DNA of 64,000 nt from CAVPDE01 sp964580575 (GTDB taxonomy: Bacteria > Desulfobacterota > DSM-4660 > Desulfatiglandales > HGW-15). Location: assembly GCA_964580575.1 (NCBI GenBank), contig CAZOLJ010000017.1, positions 1 through 64,000 on the forward strand, in the 5' to 3' direction. The translations under genes and the position numbers were made by a program. Below, piece after piece: positions 8,514 through 16,193 of the stretch. How positions within the stretch are numbered: the first letter of the stretch is position 1; every line of letters begins with the position of its first letter. The notes under the pieces are model-generated. The model was not told the origin of the DNA. It saw only the letters and a list, made by a program, of their open reading frames with translations, and did not search any database.

Positions 8514-9064
8514 CGCACACTCTCTCGTGCCATTTCGGGATGCAGGTGTTTGGCCGCACCCAAATTCGAATCTCGAAATTCGAAACAAATTCAAAATTCC
8601 AATGCTCCAATGTTCAAAACAAAAACCCAGTGGCACACGGTTTTGGTCATTCGAATTTGGATCATTGGATATTGTTTCGGATTTCGAGCTTCGGATTTCG
8701 GATTTTCACCTTCCCCGCAAGAAATCCAGAAATCACAGCTAACGCTCTCATGCCCTTTAGCAGCAAAATCTCTGCCACGCCCATCCACCCGTTCAGCTCG
8801 CAGGAAATTCGAAGCCGAGATGAAACCAGGCGGAGGCCGTGTCTCCGAAATAGATTCGCAATTAGAGTCGCCCGATGAAATAGGCGAAACGGTATACTAG
8901 AACTTCACGGGGAAGTATTACTACGCTGAGGGTAGTATTTATGACATGTTTCGGTGAGGAAATCAAGCCCTTTTTTCAAAAACTTTCTTGATCAGAAATC
9001 TCCAATGCTTTCAAAGTGGAGCCCCAAGGGCAGGAGACCGTGGCTTCCTGCGAAGGCGGGTTAT
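8514..9064. repeat. Gene-free 550 bp with a dispersed inverted repeat (about 8560-8720)
   Basis: The segment about 8560-8720 contains AATTCGAAACAAATTCAAA, CAATGCTCCAATGTTCAAAA and later CATTCGAATTTGGATCATTGG, with complementary stretches on the two sides. This looks like a dispersed, hairpin-forming intergenic repeat. The rest, up to 9064, shows no credible gene; short ORFs in it translate the repeat. Confidence 0.6.
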
Positions 9065-9547
9065 TTAAGCGTGTCCCCGTTTTGTTTTCTTCTCATCGCG
9101 TTCTTTCTGTTTACAGATGAAATCTCGAAGAGCCGCGTGGAGCGTCTCGGCGGCAAGGGTGGCGACGGGCTCTTCTTCTCTTGGAAGGCCGCCCAAGCGT
9201 TCGAGGATGCTTTGGTCCGTGATCTGCAGGATCTCTTCCGGGCTTTTGTGTAAAGCCATCTCCGCGGCATAGGAGCCGCAGACTGCGCCGGCCCCGCACC
9301 CTGCGGTTCGGAAGGAGGCGTGGCTCACGCGCTCACCGTCAAACTGCAAAAACAATTCCACCGAGTCCCCGCAGCTGCTTCTCAGGCACGCATAACCATC
9401 GGGGTTGGCCAGGGTTCCTTCGTAGAGCGGGTTCCTCCATCGATCGAACGCTTTTTCCCCATAGGCTCGTTTTGTTTCTTCAAGAATGTCTTTCTTGAGT
9501 TCTTCGATGAAGCCGCGGAGGTTGGTGGGGGCTGTCGTGTCTGACAC
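9065..9547 (-). CDS. NifU/IscU-like iron-sulfur cluster scaffold protein
   Basis: 160 residues from GTG 9547, which has AAGGAG six to seven bases upstream. The three ligand cysteines of the IscU/NifU N-terminal fold are visible in CLRSSCGDSVELFLQ and AGCGAGAVCGSYAAEM. The spacing is closer to the NifU-like scaffold proteins of anaerobes than to classical IscU, and there is no NifU C-terminal domain. It is the last gene of a minus-strand operon after the MoxR ATPase and the 609-residue protein, 11 bases downstream of the latter, which suggests that the unknown system may involve or need an Fe-S cluster. Confidence 0.75.
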   Translation of the reverse strand: MSDTTAPTNLRGFIEELKKDILEETKRAYGEKAFDRWRNPLYEGTLANPDGYACLRSSCGDSVELFLQFDGERVSHASFRTAGCGAGAVCGSYAAEMALHKSPEEILQITDQSILERLGGLPREEEPVATLAAETLHAALRDFICKQKERDEKKTKRGHA

Positions 9548-9558
9548 GTTGATCTCCT

Positions 9559-11388
9559 TCAGTGGATGTACTGCCTGGCATACTTGCGCACGTAGTGACC
9601 CTCGAGAACGTGGAACTGCCGGATCCTCTTGAGCGTAACCGGAGAAAAGCTCCCGATGGGCGTGTAAATGATCTTCTTTCCCTGCCGGGCCGCGAGGCTC
9701 TGACACCGGCCCGAGGGCGGCGTCGCAGCGACGTAGACCACATGCTTCTCAAGGCTGTAATCAAGGGCAGCCATGAGAAGCCTTTCCGGCTTGTTTCTCG
9801 CCACGTCGAAATAGGAATCCTTCCAGATGTCGTAGACCCTCAAAGGGGGATAGGTCAGCATAAACCCTCCGTGCTGGCACCTTGAAATCCCCGGGCCGTC
9901 CATCACCTCCCCCGCAGGCGTGCTGTAAAAGGCCATGTCCGATTCCTGCTCGTGCTCGCCAAGCCAGGTGACTTTCCACGGGTAATTCTCCTTGCCCACC
10001 TTGTCCGGGGAATCCGGATCGAAGATCACGACGACCGATCCGACCTTCCCGCGGAAAGGCGTTCCCTCTTTGACATAGACCTCTCCCTTGAGCCAGTTCC
10101 GGATGGTCTCCCGGATGTCAATGCCTTCCATCATGGAGCTCACAAAGGGAACAATCCGTGAATGCTCTTCGGTCTTAATCCTGAGAGCCTTCTCCTGCAG
10201 ATAGCGGCCGTATCCCTCGATCACCACATCTTCCGGCGGATAGGAGCAGATGAAGAACTTGTCGAAAGTCTTTTCCCATTCTCCGGGCTTTTTCTCGCGG
10301 ATCTTCTTTTTCACCGGCACAGAAACAAGACGCCTCCGAAAAGTCTTGAGCCTTCTGTGAAAACGTATCCTCTTCTGATCCAGAAAGAGCTCCTCCCCGC
10401 TCAGCCGGATGACCGGCAGCTCGGGTTTCTCAGTCTGCCACGGGTACTCGCTTCCCCTCTCCCACAGCTCATAGGCAAAGTTGTCGTCTGCGGCTCCCCG
10501 AGCGGCAACAACGAGCTGATAGAAGTTAGGCACGAGAGCCCCTGTGATGAAAGCGTAGTTCCTCGCGAACTTGTGAAGCACCTTGACCTGGCTGTGGGTC
10601 AACTCTTCCTTGCTGTTCTTCCAGTGGCTGCGTCGGGCTTCCTCGATGAGCTGATGGTGAATCCTCATCCGATCCGGCTCCTCCCCGCCTCCCTCGGCCC
10701 TGAAGCGTTCGTAATGGGCGATCAGGAAAGGCATTTCCTCCAGCACTTCGCGGATCGATTCCTCGTGAAGGTGCGCAAGGCCCGCTCCTTCGCGATGCCT
10801 TCGGCCGATCACCTCGGTCTGAAGCCGCTCCAGCATCCGCAGAAGACCGGGCAGGTGGTACAGCCCGCAAACAAAGAGAATCCTGCCCCCGGTCTCGCTG
10901 AGTTTCTGAAGATGATAGGCCATGGTTTTCTCGCGGAGCGTGTCCTGGGGCGGGATCATCTCCTCCTGGATCGTCTCAAGGTAGGCTTTGCAGTAAAGGA
11001 AGTGACCGATTCTTCGAACCGCATAGGCATCGGGCATGGGCGAGCGGTCGATCGGGTATCCCTCCGTGTCCCGGTCAACGAAGTGGATCTCCAATTTCTT
11101 TTCGGCGGCAAGCCTCAGGGCCTCCACCTGCCCATCGGTAGGCTCAAGGAGCAGATAAACAAGCGCTCCATCGGTCTCCTGGTAGTAGACAGCAGAAAGA
11201 AGAGGAAGTCTTGCGATCCCTTTCAGGATCAAGTCTCCCAGGGTCGCCGGGTACTCCACTGCCACGCAGTCGGGCTTGAACTCCTCGAACTGGCGCCTCA
11301 CTTCCAGCGCGAATTCCATCCGGTTGTGAAGAATGGGAAGGATCCGGATGTTTTTCCACTCGATTCTATTCTTCTTCGTCGTCTTCAT
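9559..11388 (-). CDS. Large TraB/EreA-like protein of unknown function linked to a MoxR ATPase
   Basis: 609 residues from ATG 11388. I do not recognise a characterised family. The N-terminal ~220 residues look like the TraB/EreA/ChaN superfamily: ILPILHNRMEFALEVRRQ (His), CVAVEYPATL (Glu), EIHFVDRDTEG (acidic) and FVCGLYHLPGLL (second GxxH-like motif). DUF5682-type proteins of this kind are known next to MoxR ATPases. The C-terminal ~300 residues have no motif I can place, apart from a basic region (RRRLVSVPVKKKIREKK). The start codon lies inside the end of the MoxR gene: 23 bases are read in two frames, as an acidic tail there and as a basic N terminus here. This tight coupling implies a shared complex. 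Function not known. Confidence 0.75.
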   Translation of the reverse strand: MKTTKKNRIEWKNIRILPILHNRMEFALEVRRQFEEFKPDCVAVEYPATLGDLILKGIARLPLLSAVYYQETDGALVYLLLEPTDGQVEALRLAAEKKLEIHFVDRDTEGYPIDRSPMPDAYAVRRIGHFLYCKAYLETIQEEMIPPQDTLREKTMAYHLQKLSETGGRILFVCGLYHLPGLLRMLERLQTEVIGRRHREGAGLAHLHEESIREVLEEMPFLIAHYERFRAEGGGEEPDRMRIHHQLIEEARRSHWKNSKEELTHSQVKVLHKFARNYAFITGALVPNFYQLVVAARGAADDNFAYELWERGSEYPWQTEKPELPVIRLSGEELFLDQKRIRFHRRLKTFRRRLVSVPVKKKIREKKPGEWEKTFDKFFICSYPPEDVVIEGYGRYLQEKALRIKTEEHSRIVPFVSSMMEGIDIRETIRNWLKGEVYVKEGTPFRGKVGSVVVIFDPDSPDKVGKENYPWKVTWLGEHEQESDMAFYSTPAGEVMDGPGISRCQHGGFMLTYPPLRVYDIWKDSYFDVARNKPERLLMAALDYSLEKHVVYVAATPPSGRCQSLAARQGKKIIYTPIGSFSPVTLKRIRQFHVLEGHYVRKYARQYIH

Positions 11389-12247
11389 CGACGTCCAGGG
11401 ATTCCGCGAAATAGCGCGCCGCATTTTGATCCAGAATCATCGAAGCCGCCTCTTTCATATAATCGAGGACTCTCGCTCTGCGCTCCTCGCTCGTCAGGCG
11501 CTCCCCCTTTTCCACGAGCCGCTTGAGAGCGTATCGCGCAATGTTGATGCCGTCTCTCACGCTGTAGCGCTCCTCCATCTCGTGGGCATCCTGGAGGAAG
11601 TCCACCACGTACTCCAGGATCTCCTCTTCAGCAAAGGGCAGGTTCGTTTTCAAGATCAGGAGTTCTTCATCTCTTTCAGGAAAATCGATGAAAATCTGAG
11701 GCTGAAGCCGGGAATGAATGTACTCCGGAAGCTCAAAGGTGCTGGCATCATCGTTCATGGTGGTGCAAAGCCTAAAATCGGGGTGTGCCTTGATTTTGAT
11801 GCCCGCCACAATGGACTCCACGTATCGCCGGTTGTCCATGAGCGGAGCCAGGGATGCCCAGCTCTTTTCGCTCATCCTGTTTCCTTCATCGATGAGCGCG
11901 ATCCCTCCTTTGATCATGGCTGAGACAATGGGGCTGGCCATGTACTTGATCTTTCCCGCGTCCGAAATCACCGGGGTGACGATGAGATCTTCGGGTCTCG
12001 TGTCCATGGTCGCCTGATAAATGTAGACCGGTCGTCCCAGGACCCGGCCTGCGTGGTAGGCCAGGGTCGTTTTTCCCACGCCCGGTTTTCCCACAAGGCG
12101 CGGGTTCAAGGGGATGTCGTCATCCCCGATGACCATCCAGGCGGCAAGGACCTGGCTGACCAGTTCCTGCTGACCGACCCAGACCATCGGCACATTATCC
12201 GGTTGCGTCAGATGGAGCTCTACTCCATCGATCGTCTCTTTTTCCAT
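11366..12247 (-). CDS. MoxR-family AAA+ ATPase
   Basis: 293 residues. Walker A GKPGVGKT at residues ~53-60, Walker B GGIALIDEGNR near 114-124, sensor-1 region CTTMNDD and the sensor-2 region RDGINIARYALKR. MoxR ATPases work as chaperones that remodel or activate partner proteins, usually with a VWA-domain protein. Here no VWA gene is adjacent; instead the next gene encodes the 609-residue TraB/EreA-like protein. The protein ends in a highly acidic tail (DVDEDDEEE). Confidence 0.9.
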   Translation of the reverse strand: MEKETIDGVELHLTQPDNVPMVWVGQQELVSQVLAAWMVIGDDDIPLNPRLVGKPGVGKTTLAYHAGRVLGRPVYIYQATMDTRPEDLIVTPVISDAGKIKYMASPIVSAMIKGGIALIDEGNRMSEKSWASLAPLMDNRRYVESIVAGIKIKAHPDFRLCTTMNDDASTFELPEYIHSRLQPQIFIDFPERDEELLILKTNLPFAEEEILEYVVDFLQDAHEMEERYSVRDGINIARYALKRLVEKGERLTSEERRARVLDYMKEAASMILDQNAARYFAESLDVDEDDEEE

Positions 12248-12416
12248 AACTCCAATCTCCTCTGAACTGCCCCATCATAACCCCCTTCGGAGGGAATGAC
12301 AAGACGAGCTCCGGAGTTGGGATTTAATCACTGAATTCTCGTTGTGGTCGGAGAAAGACAGTGGTAAATTCGAAAACACGATTTAGTTTGATCCAGTTTC
12401 CGGGAGGCAAGCAAGG

Positions 12417-13250
12417 ATGAAGTGGATGCAGTTTCTGACTCCGGTTGCCGGCATAGACGCCGAAGAGGCACGGGCGTACATCAAGGAGCACAAGGTAGGA
12501 ACGTACACCCTCCTCGATGTCCGTCAGCCTTCAGAGTACGAAAAGGGACGGATTCCCGCTGCCAAGCTCATCCCCCTGCCTGAGCTTGCGGGTCGATTGG
12601 GAGAGCTTGACCCTCGTAAGCCGGTCATCGCCTACTGAGCCATGGGAGGCCGCAGCAGTGCTGCTGCGCAGTTCCTTGCAGGCCAGGGCTTTGAGGAGGT
12701 CTATAACCTGAAAGGCGGAATTGCGGCCTGGCAGGGTTTCAACGCTTTCGGTCCTGCGGAGAGGGGCCTGACCCCTCTGAAAGGAGATGAATCTCCTCAT
12801 GAGGTGATCGTTCTCGCCTATGGCATGGAACAGGGGCTGGCCGATTTTTATTCAAGCGTGTCGGGCATGACCGTGGATCAGAAAGCCGGCGAAACCCTGG
12901 GAAAGCTCATCCGCATCGAGGAAAAACACAAAGACAAGCTCTTCGCGCTGTATCAGGCGCTTGAACCGGCGACCCAGGACAGGGGTCTCTTTGAAAAGCG
13001 GAGTGTCTCAGGCGTCATGGAGGGGGGTTTTACAGGGGAAGAGTTTCTGGAGAAAAACAGGCCGTTGCTGGACACGGTTGAAAATCTTCTCAGCCTGGCC
13101 ATGATGCTGGAGGCACAAGCCCTGGATCTCTACATGAGGTACGCTCAGAAGCTTCAGGACGCTCAAAGCCGGTCTGTTCTGCATGACATTGCTGAAGAAG
13201 AAAAGGGCCATCTGGCCACCCTCGGCGCTCTTGTGGAAGCGAGGGGCTGA
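12417..13250 (+). CDS. Selenocysteine-containing rhodanese-ferritin-like fusion (TGA at 12636-12638 read as Sec)
   Basis: Reading TGA 12636-12638 as selenocysteine gives one 277-residue protein with Sec at position 74. The N-terminal domain is rhodanese: TLLDVRQPSEYEKGRIPAA, then VIAY-U-AMGGRSSAAA, where U replaces the active-site Cys of the Y-C-x-x-G-x-R-S loop, and NLKGGIAAWQG. Residues ~130-277 are a ferritin-like diiron domain: YGMEQGLADFY, RIEEKHKDKL, MLEAQALDLY and IAEEEKGHLATL provide the Glu and ExxH ligands. The frame is the same on both sides of the TGA, the second half has no ribosome-binding site of its own, and a hairpin with a G-starting loop follows the TGA at the right distance. 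Rhodanese and ferritin-like fusions are known with Cys. Likely role: persulfide or peroxide handling. A plain nonsense mutation is the alternative. Confidence 0.82.
12636..12668 (+). promoter_or_regulatory. UGA codon plus bacterial SECIS-like hairpin
   Basis: Starting 13 bases after the TGA, CGCAGCA (12651-12657) pairs perfectly with TGCTGCG (12662-12668) around the four-base loop GTGC. The loop begins 19 bases after the UGA and has G in first position. Both fit the published features of bacterial SECIS elements (apical loop about 16-37 bases from UGA, G in the first two loop positions). Confidence 0.72.
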
Positions 13251-13271
13251 GAACCGAAAAGGAGGACACTG

Positions 13272-13526
13272 ATGGAAGACAAAGTGAAGATTTACAGCTT
13301 GAGCACCTGCAGTCACTGCAAATCAACCAAGAAACTCCTGGATGAGTGCTCCGTGAAATATGAATTCACCGATGTGGATATGCTTCAGGGGGATGAAAGG
13401 ACCGCTATCCTGGATGATGTGCGAAAATTGAACCCCCGGTGCTCTTTTCCCACCATCATCATCAACGACAAGGTGATCGTCGGCTTCAAAGAGCTGGAGA
13501 TCAAGGAGGCGCTCGGTCTGTCATGA
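13272..13526 (+). CDS. Glutaredoxin-family protein
   Basis: 84 residues, thioredoxin fold. The redox motif CSHC sits at residues ~13-16 (IYSLSTCSHCKSTKKLL), and the cis-Pro region is CSFPTIIIND. It is preceded by AAAAGGAGG. Its stop overlaps the ATG of the ferredoxin-thioredoxin reductase gene (ATGA), so the two are coupled; such glutaredoxin/FTR pairs occur in anaerobes and suggest that ferredoxin electrons reduce this protein. Confidence 0.88.
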   Translation: MEDKVKIYSLSTCSHCKSTKKLLDECSVKYEFTDVDMLQGDERTAILDDVRKLNPRCSFPTIIINDKVIVGFKELEIKEALGLS

Positions 13527-13858
13527 ACGAGGTAAACAAGCTGTACGAGAGCTTGAGGAAGCTTCAGGAGCCGAAGGGGTACTATTTCAACAAGGACCGC
13601 GAGATGGTTGACGGTCTTCTCGCAGGCCTCCTGGAGAACAAAAAGCGCTACGGATACATGTGCTGTCCCTGCCGATTGTCCTCAGGAGATCGGACCAAGG
13701 ATCAGGACATCATCTGCCCGTGCGTGTACCGCGTTCCGGACGTTAAGGAATTCGGGAGCTGCTATTGTAGCCTCTATGTGTCCCAGGAGTGGAACGAGGG
13801 AAATCTTCCTCACGACTATGTGCCGGAGCGGCGGCCTCCTGAGAAAATGTTCGCATAG
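13523..13858 (+). CDS. Ferredoxin-thioredoxin reductase catalytic (beta) subunit-like protein
   Basis: 111 residues from ATG 13523. All cysteines of the FTR catalytic chain are there: YMCCPCRLSSG, then IICPCVYRVPD and GSCYCSLYV, giving the CPC/CPC/CYC pattern that binds a 4Fe-4S cluster next to the redox disulfide. FTR uses reduced ferredoxin to reduce thioredoxin-like proteins; the coupled glutaredoxin-like protein is the obvious partner. No variable (alpha) subunit is seen, as is normal outside plants and cyanobacteria. Confidence 0.9.
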   Translation: MNEVNKLYESLRKLQEPKGYYFNKDREMVDGLLAGLLENKKRYGYMCCPCRLSSGDRTKDQDIICPCVYRVPDVKEFGSCYCSLYVSQEWNEGNLPHDYVPERRPPEKMFA

Positions 13859-13904
13859 ACTAAACAGGCTGAACCTTCTCAAGAGCAACTTCACTTCACC
13901 CCCA

Positions 13905-13993
13905 CCTCGCCTCCCCCATCAAGGGGGGAGGAACATATCCGTGATCCATCAGAATTCCCCTCCTTGGTGGGAGGGGTTAGGGGAGGGGGAAAC
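13905..13993. repeat. CCTCCCCC-ATCAA-GGGGGAGG intergenic repeat
   Basis: Two hairpin-forming units: CCTCCCCC/GGGGGGAGG around ATCAA, then TCCCCTCCTTGGTGGGAGGGG followed by GGGGAGGGG. The same family occurs at 14795, 27156, 28758, 30632, 56572, 60410 and 62580. Confidence 0.7.
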
Positions 13994-14038
13994 CAATGCG
14001 TAACGGAAAGTGGTCGGCTTGATTCAGGGGTGAGCTCT

Positions 14039-14233
14039 ATGAAAATGAGAAAGGTCCATCTTTATCAGTGCCCTTGCGGGTACCAGTATGAACCGGAAAA
14101 AGGGGATCCGGAATGCGGGTGGAAGCCGGGAACTGCTTTTGACAAGCTTCCGGACCAATGCACCTGCCCGCGCTGTCAGAGGGCAAAGCTCCATTTCCGG
14201 GAAAAGAAATTCGCCGTGCCGGTGACGGAATGA
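14039..14233 (+). CDS. Rubredoxin-like protein
   Basis: 64 residues. The rubredoxin pattern is present: YQCPCGYQYEPEKGDPE (first CxxCG), GTAFDKLPDQ, then CTCPRCQRAK (second CxxC). The usual Trp before the second CxxC is replaced (DQCTCPRC), and the spacer contains an extra Cys, so it is an unusual member. It ends overlapping the next reading frame by four bases if that gene starts at 14230. It probably passes electrons to the ferritin-like protein that follows. Confidence 0.8.
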   Translation: MKMRKVHLYQCPCGYQYEPEKGDPECGWKPGTAFDKLPDQCTCPRCQRAKLHFREKKFAVPVTE

Positions 14234-14253
14234 ATACAGAAAGGAATCGGATC

Positions 14254-14766
14254 ATGAACAAGCAGACGGAAAAAGTGCTGGACGGTCTCAAGACCGCCAT
14301 GGAAGCGGAACTCACGGGTCATCAATTCTACAAGGCTGCGTCAAAAAACACCAGAGACCCCAAGGGGAAGGAAACCTTCTCCCGGATGGCCGACGAAGAG
14401 ATGGGACACTTCAACACCCTGCGGCACCAGTACCAGTCCATTCTTAAGAACGGAGAGTATGATTTCACGAAAAAACTTCCTAAAAGCCACAAGAAAGGCG
14501 GATCAAGCCCTATCTTCAGCAAGGAGATTCAGAACAGGATCAAGACCAGCCACTTCGAAGTGAGCGCCCTGACCATCGGCATGAAATTGGAGATGGAGGC
14601 TGCGGGCTTTTACCGCAAGTGCGCGGCAAAAGCAGAGACTCCCGCGGCAAAGAAGTTCTACACGGAACTGGCGGAGTGGGAGCAGGGCCACTACGATTCA
14701 TTCAAGAACCAGCTCGACCTGCTCAAGGAAGAATACTTCGCGGCAAATCGTTTTGTGCCGATGTAG
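14254..14766 (+). CDS. Ferritin-like (rubrerythrin-type) diiron protein
   Basis: 170 residues from ATG 14254, which has AAAGGA nine bases upstream; ATG 14230, overlapping the rubredoxin stop, would add eight residues. Four-helix ferritin-like domain with diiron ligands in MEAELTGHQFY, ADEEMGHFNTL, KLEMEAAGFYRK and AEWEQGHYDSF (two ExxH motifs). It lacks the C-terminal rubredoxin domain of classical rubrerythrin; the separate rubredoxin gene just upstream may replace it. Expected role: peroxide or oxygen detoxification. Confidence 0.85.
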   Translation: MNKQTEKVLDGLKTAMEAELTGHQFYKAASKNTRDPKGKETFSRMADEEMGHFNTLRHQYQSILKNGEYDFTKKLPKSHKKGGSSPIFSKEIQNRIKTSHFEVSALTIGMKLEMEAAGFYRKCAAKAETPAAKKFYTELAEWEQGHYDSFKNQLDLLKEEYFAANRFVPM

Positions 14767-14794
14767 ACGAGCACTGCCTCCACCCTCACCCCGA

Positions 14795-14817
14795 CCCTCT
14801 CCCGTCAAGGGAGAGGG
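14795..14817. terminator. GC-rich hairpin, possible terminator between convergent genes
   Basis: CCCTCTCCC-GTCAA-GGGAGAGGG, a perfect 9-bp stem between the ferritin-like gene (plus) and the MATE gene (minus). There is no T-run, and it belongs to the dispersed repeat family, so a role as terminator is only likely. Confidence 0.45.
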
Positions 14818-14840
14818 AGGCAGAAAGGAATAGAGCGCCG

Positions 14841-16193
14841 TCACGACGTGCCGCTCTCCCGTCCGATCAATCGCCGGGCGTAGAAAAGCGTAAACAGGGC
14901 GGCGCTCCAGGTCACCCCGAAGATTCCCCACCAGAGACCGGTCAGTCCTGCCTCGAACACGTGAACGAGAGACCAGAAAAGGATCGCGGGTGCCACGATT
15001 TGCCTGTACAACCCGATCCACAAGGCATACAGGGGTCTCTTCATACCCTGGAGTGCAGCTACGTGGGCAAAGAGAACCACGTAGGCGTAGAAAACCAGAG
15101 CATCGATCCTGAGATAGGTCGCTCCCATCCGGATCACCGAAGGGTCGTCTGTGAAAAAAGTCATGAGGTAATCCGCACCTATCAAGACCAGAACGGTGCC
15201 GATCCCCATGAGAACGGCTCCATAGGAAAGGGCAATGTCGAGGGTCTGCTTGATCCGGCCGAATAGCCGGGCGCCGTTGTTCTGAGCGACCAGCGTGAGG
15301 GTCGAGATGTTGAGGCCGATGCTCGGAACCAGAACGATCTGTTCCACTCGCATGGCACTGCCGTAGGCGGCAACCGCTTCTTTGCCGAAGAGGCTCACGA
15401 AGTAGGTGATCACGAAAATCCCCATTCCCACGGTGAGCATGTTGGCACTGGCCGGGAACCCCTGACGGGCAATTTCCCTGAACGGTCCAAGCCTCGGCAA
15501 AGCATTCGCCAGATCCTGCCTGGAGACAAGGCCGGTCTGCAAAACCTTGTAGCCCAAATACACACATCCGATCGCCTGCGATACGAGCGTGGCCAGGGCA
15601 ATGCCCACAACCCCCATGGCCGGAACCCCAAGACCGCCGTAAATGAACCACGGATCAAGCCCGATGTTGAGAAAGAAACCCACGATCAGGATATTTCGAA
15701 AGGGTTTGGTTTCCCCCTGGCCGTTCAGGACGGCGTTGAACATGTAGAGGACCAGGAAGAGGACGGTCCCCAAAAAAAGCGTGTTCATGTAGTCCAGCAC
15801 CATGGAGAGATACTCTCCGGTGGCGCCCAGGATTTTGAAAAGAAACGGGGAAATCAGCAACCCTAAAACCGTCAGAGCCAGCGCGGTCAGGATTCCGAAA
15901 GAAATCGCCTGTGCTGCGTAGAGCCTTGCCTCCTCGCGCTTTCCCGCTCCGAGCGCGTTTGCGATCAGGGCGGTTGCGCCTGTGGAGACCCCTGTTCCCG
16001 TGGCAATGATGATGAAGAAAACAGGGAGAGACAGAGAGAGGGAAGCAAGGGCCTGGGTGGAAATGAGGCCCGCAAAATAAGTGTCCACCACGTTGTACAT
16101 GGTGTTGAAAAAGTACCCGATGCTGGCCGGAACAGCGATCCGCCGCACAAGCTGAGGAATGGGCTCCGTGGTCAATGCGCTCTGCTGCGGCAT
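14841..16193 (-). CDS. MATE-family multidrug/metabolite exporter
   Basis: 450 residues from ATG 16193. About 12 membrane helices, beginning with IPQLVRRIAVPASIGYFFNT and VDTYFAGLISTQALASLSL, the usual N-terminal blocks of MATE transporters; the second half repeats the pattern (QGFPASANMLTVG). MATE proteins export organic cations in exchange for Na+ or H+. The start codon shares one base with the stop of the upstream ABC permease (TGATG), so it is translated as part of the amino-acid ABC operon, which may point to export of a related compound. Confidence 0.9.
   Translation of the reverse strand: MPQQSALTTEPIPQLVRRIAVPASIGYFFNTMYNVVDTYFAGLISTQALASLSLSLPVFFIIIATGTGVSTGATALIANALGAGKREEARLYAAQAISFGILTALALTVLGLLISPFLFKILGATGEYLSMVLDYMNTLFLGTVLFLVLYMFNAVLNGQGETKPFRNILIVGFFLNIGLDPWFIYGGLGVPAMGVVGIALATLVSQAIGCVYLGYKVLQTGLVSRQDLANALPRLGPFREIARQGFPASANMLTVGMGIFVITYFVSLFGKEAVAAYGSAMRVEQIVLVPSIGLNISTLTLVAQNNGARLFGRIKQTLDIALSYGAVLMGIGTVLVLIGADYLMTFFTDDPSVIRMGATYLRIDALVFYAYVVLFAHVAALQGMKRPLYALWIGLYRQIVAPAILFWSLVHVFEAGLTGLWWGIFGVTWSAALFTLFYARRLIGRESGTS

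Noticed and set aside
8514..8636. N-terminal 41-codon extension of the lytic transglycosylase
   Set aside because: It translates the dispersed repeat; GTG 8513 precedes a natural basic-plus-helix N terminus.
10162..11526. 454-codon ORF on the plus strand
   Set aside because: It is antisense to the 609-residue protein and the MoxR gene, has no ribosome-binding site and no family features; a high-G+C shadow.
12636..12638. TGA as a nonsense mutation or frameshift splitting two genes
   Set aside because: The frame is identical on both sides, the TGA replaces exactly the catalytic Cys codon, and a fitting SECIS hairpin follows; two separate genes would leave both rhodanese halves non-functional.
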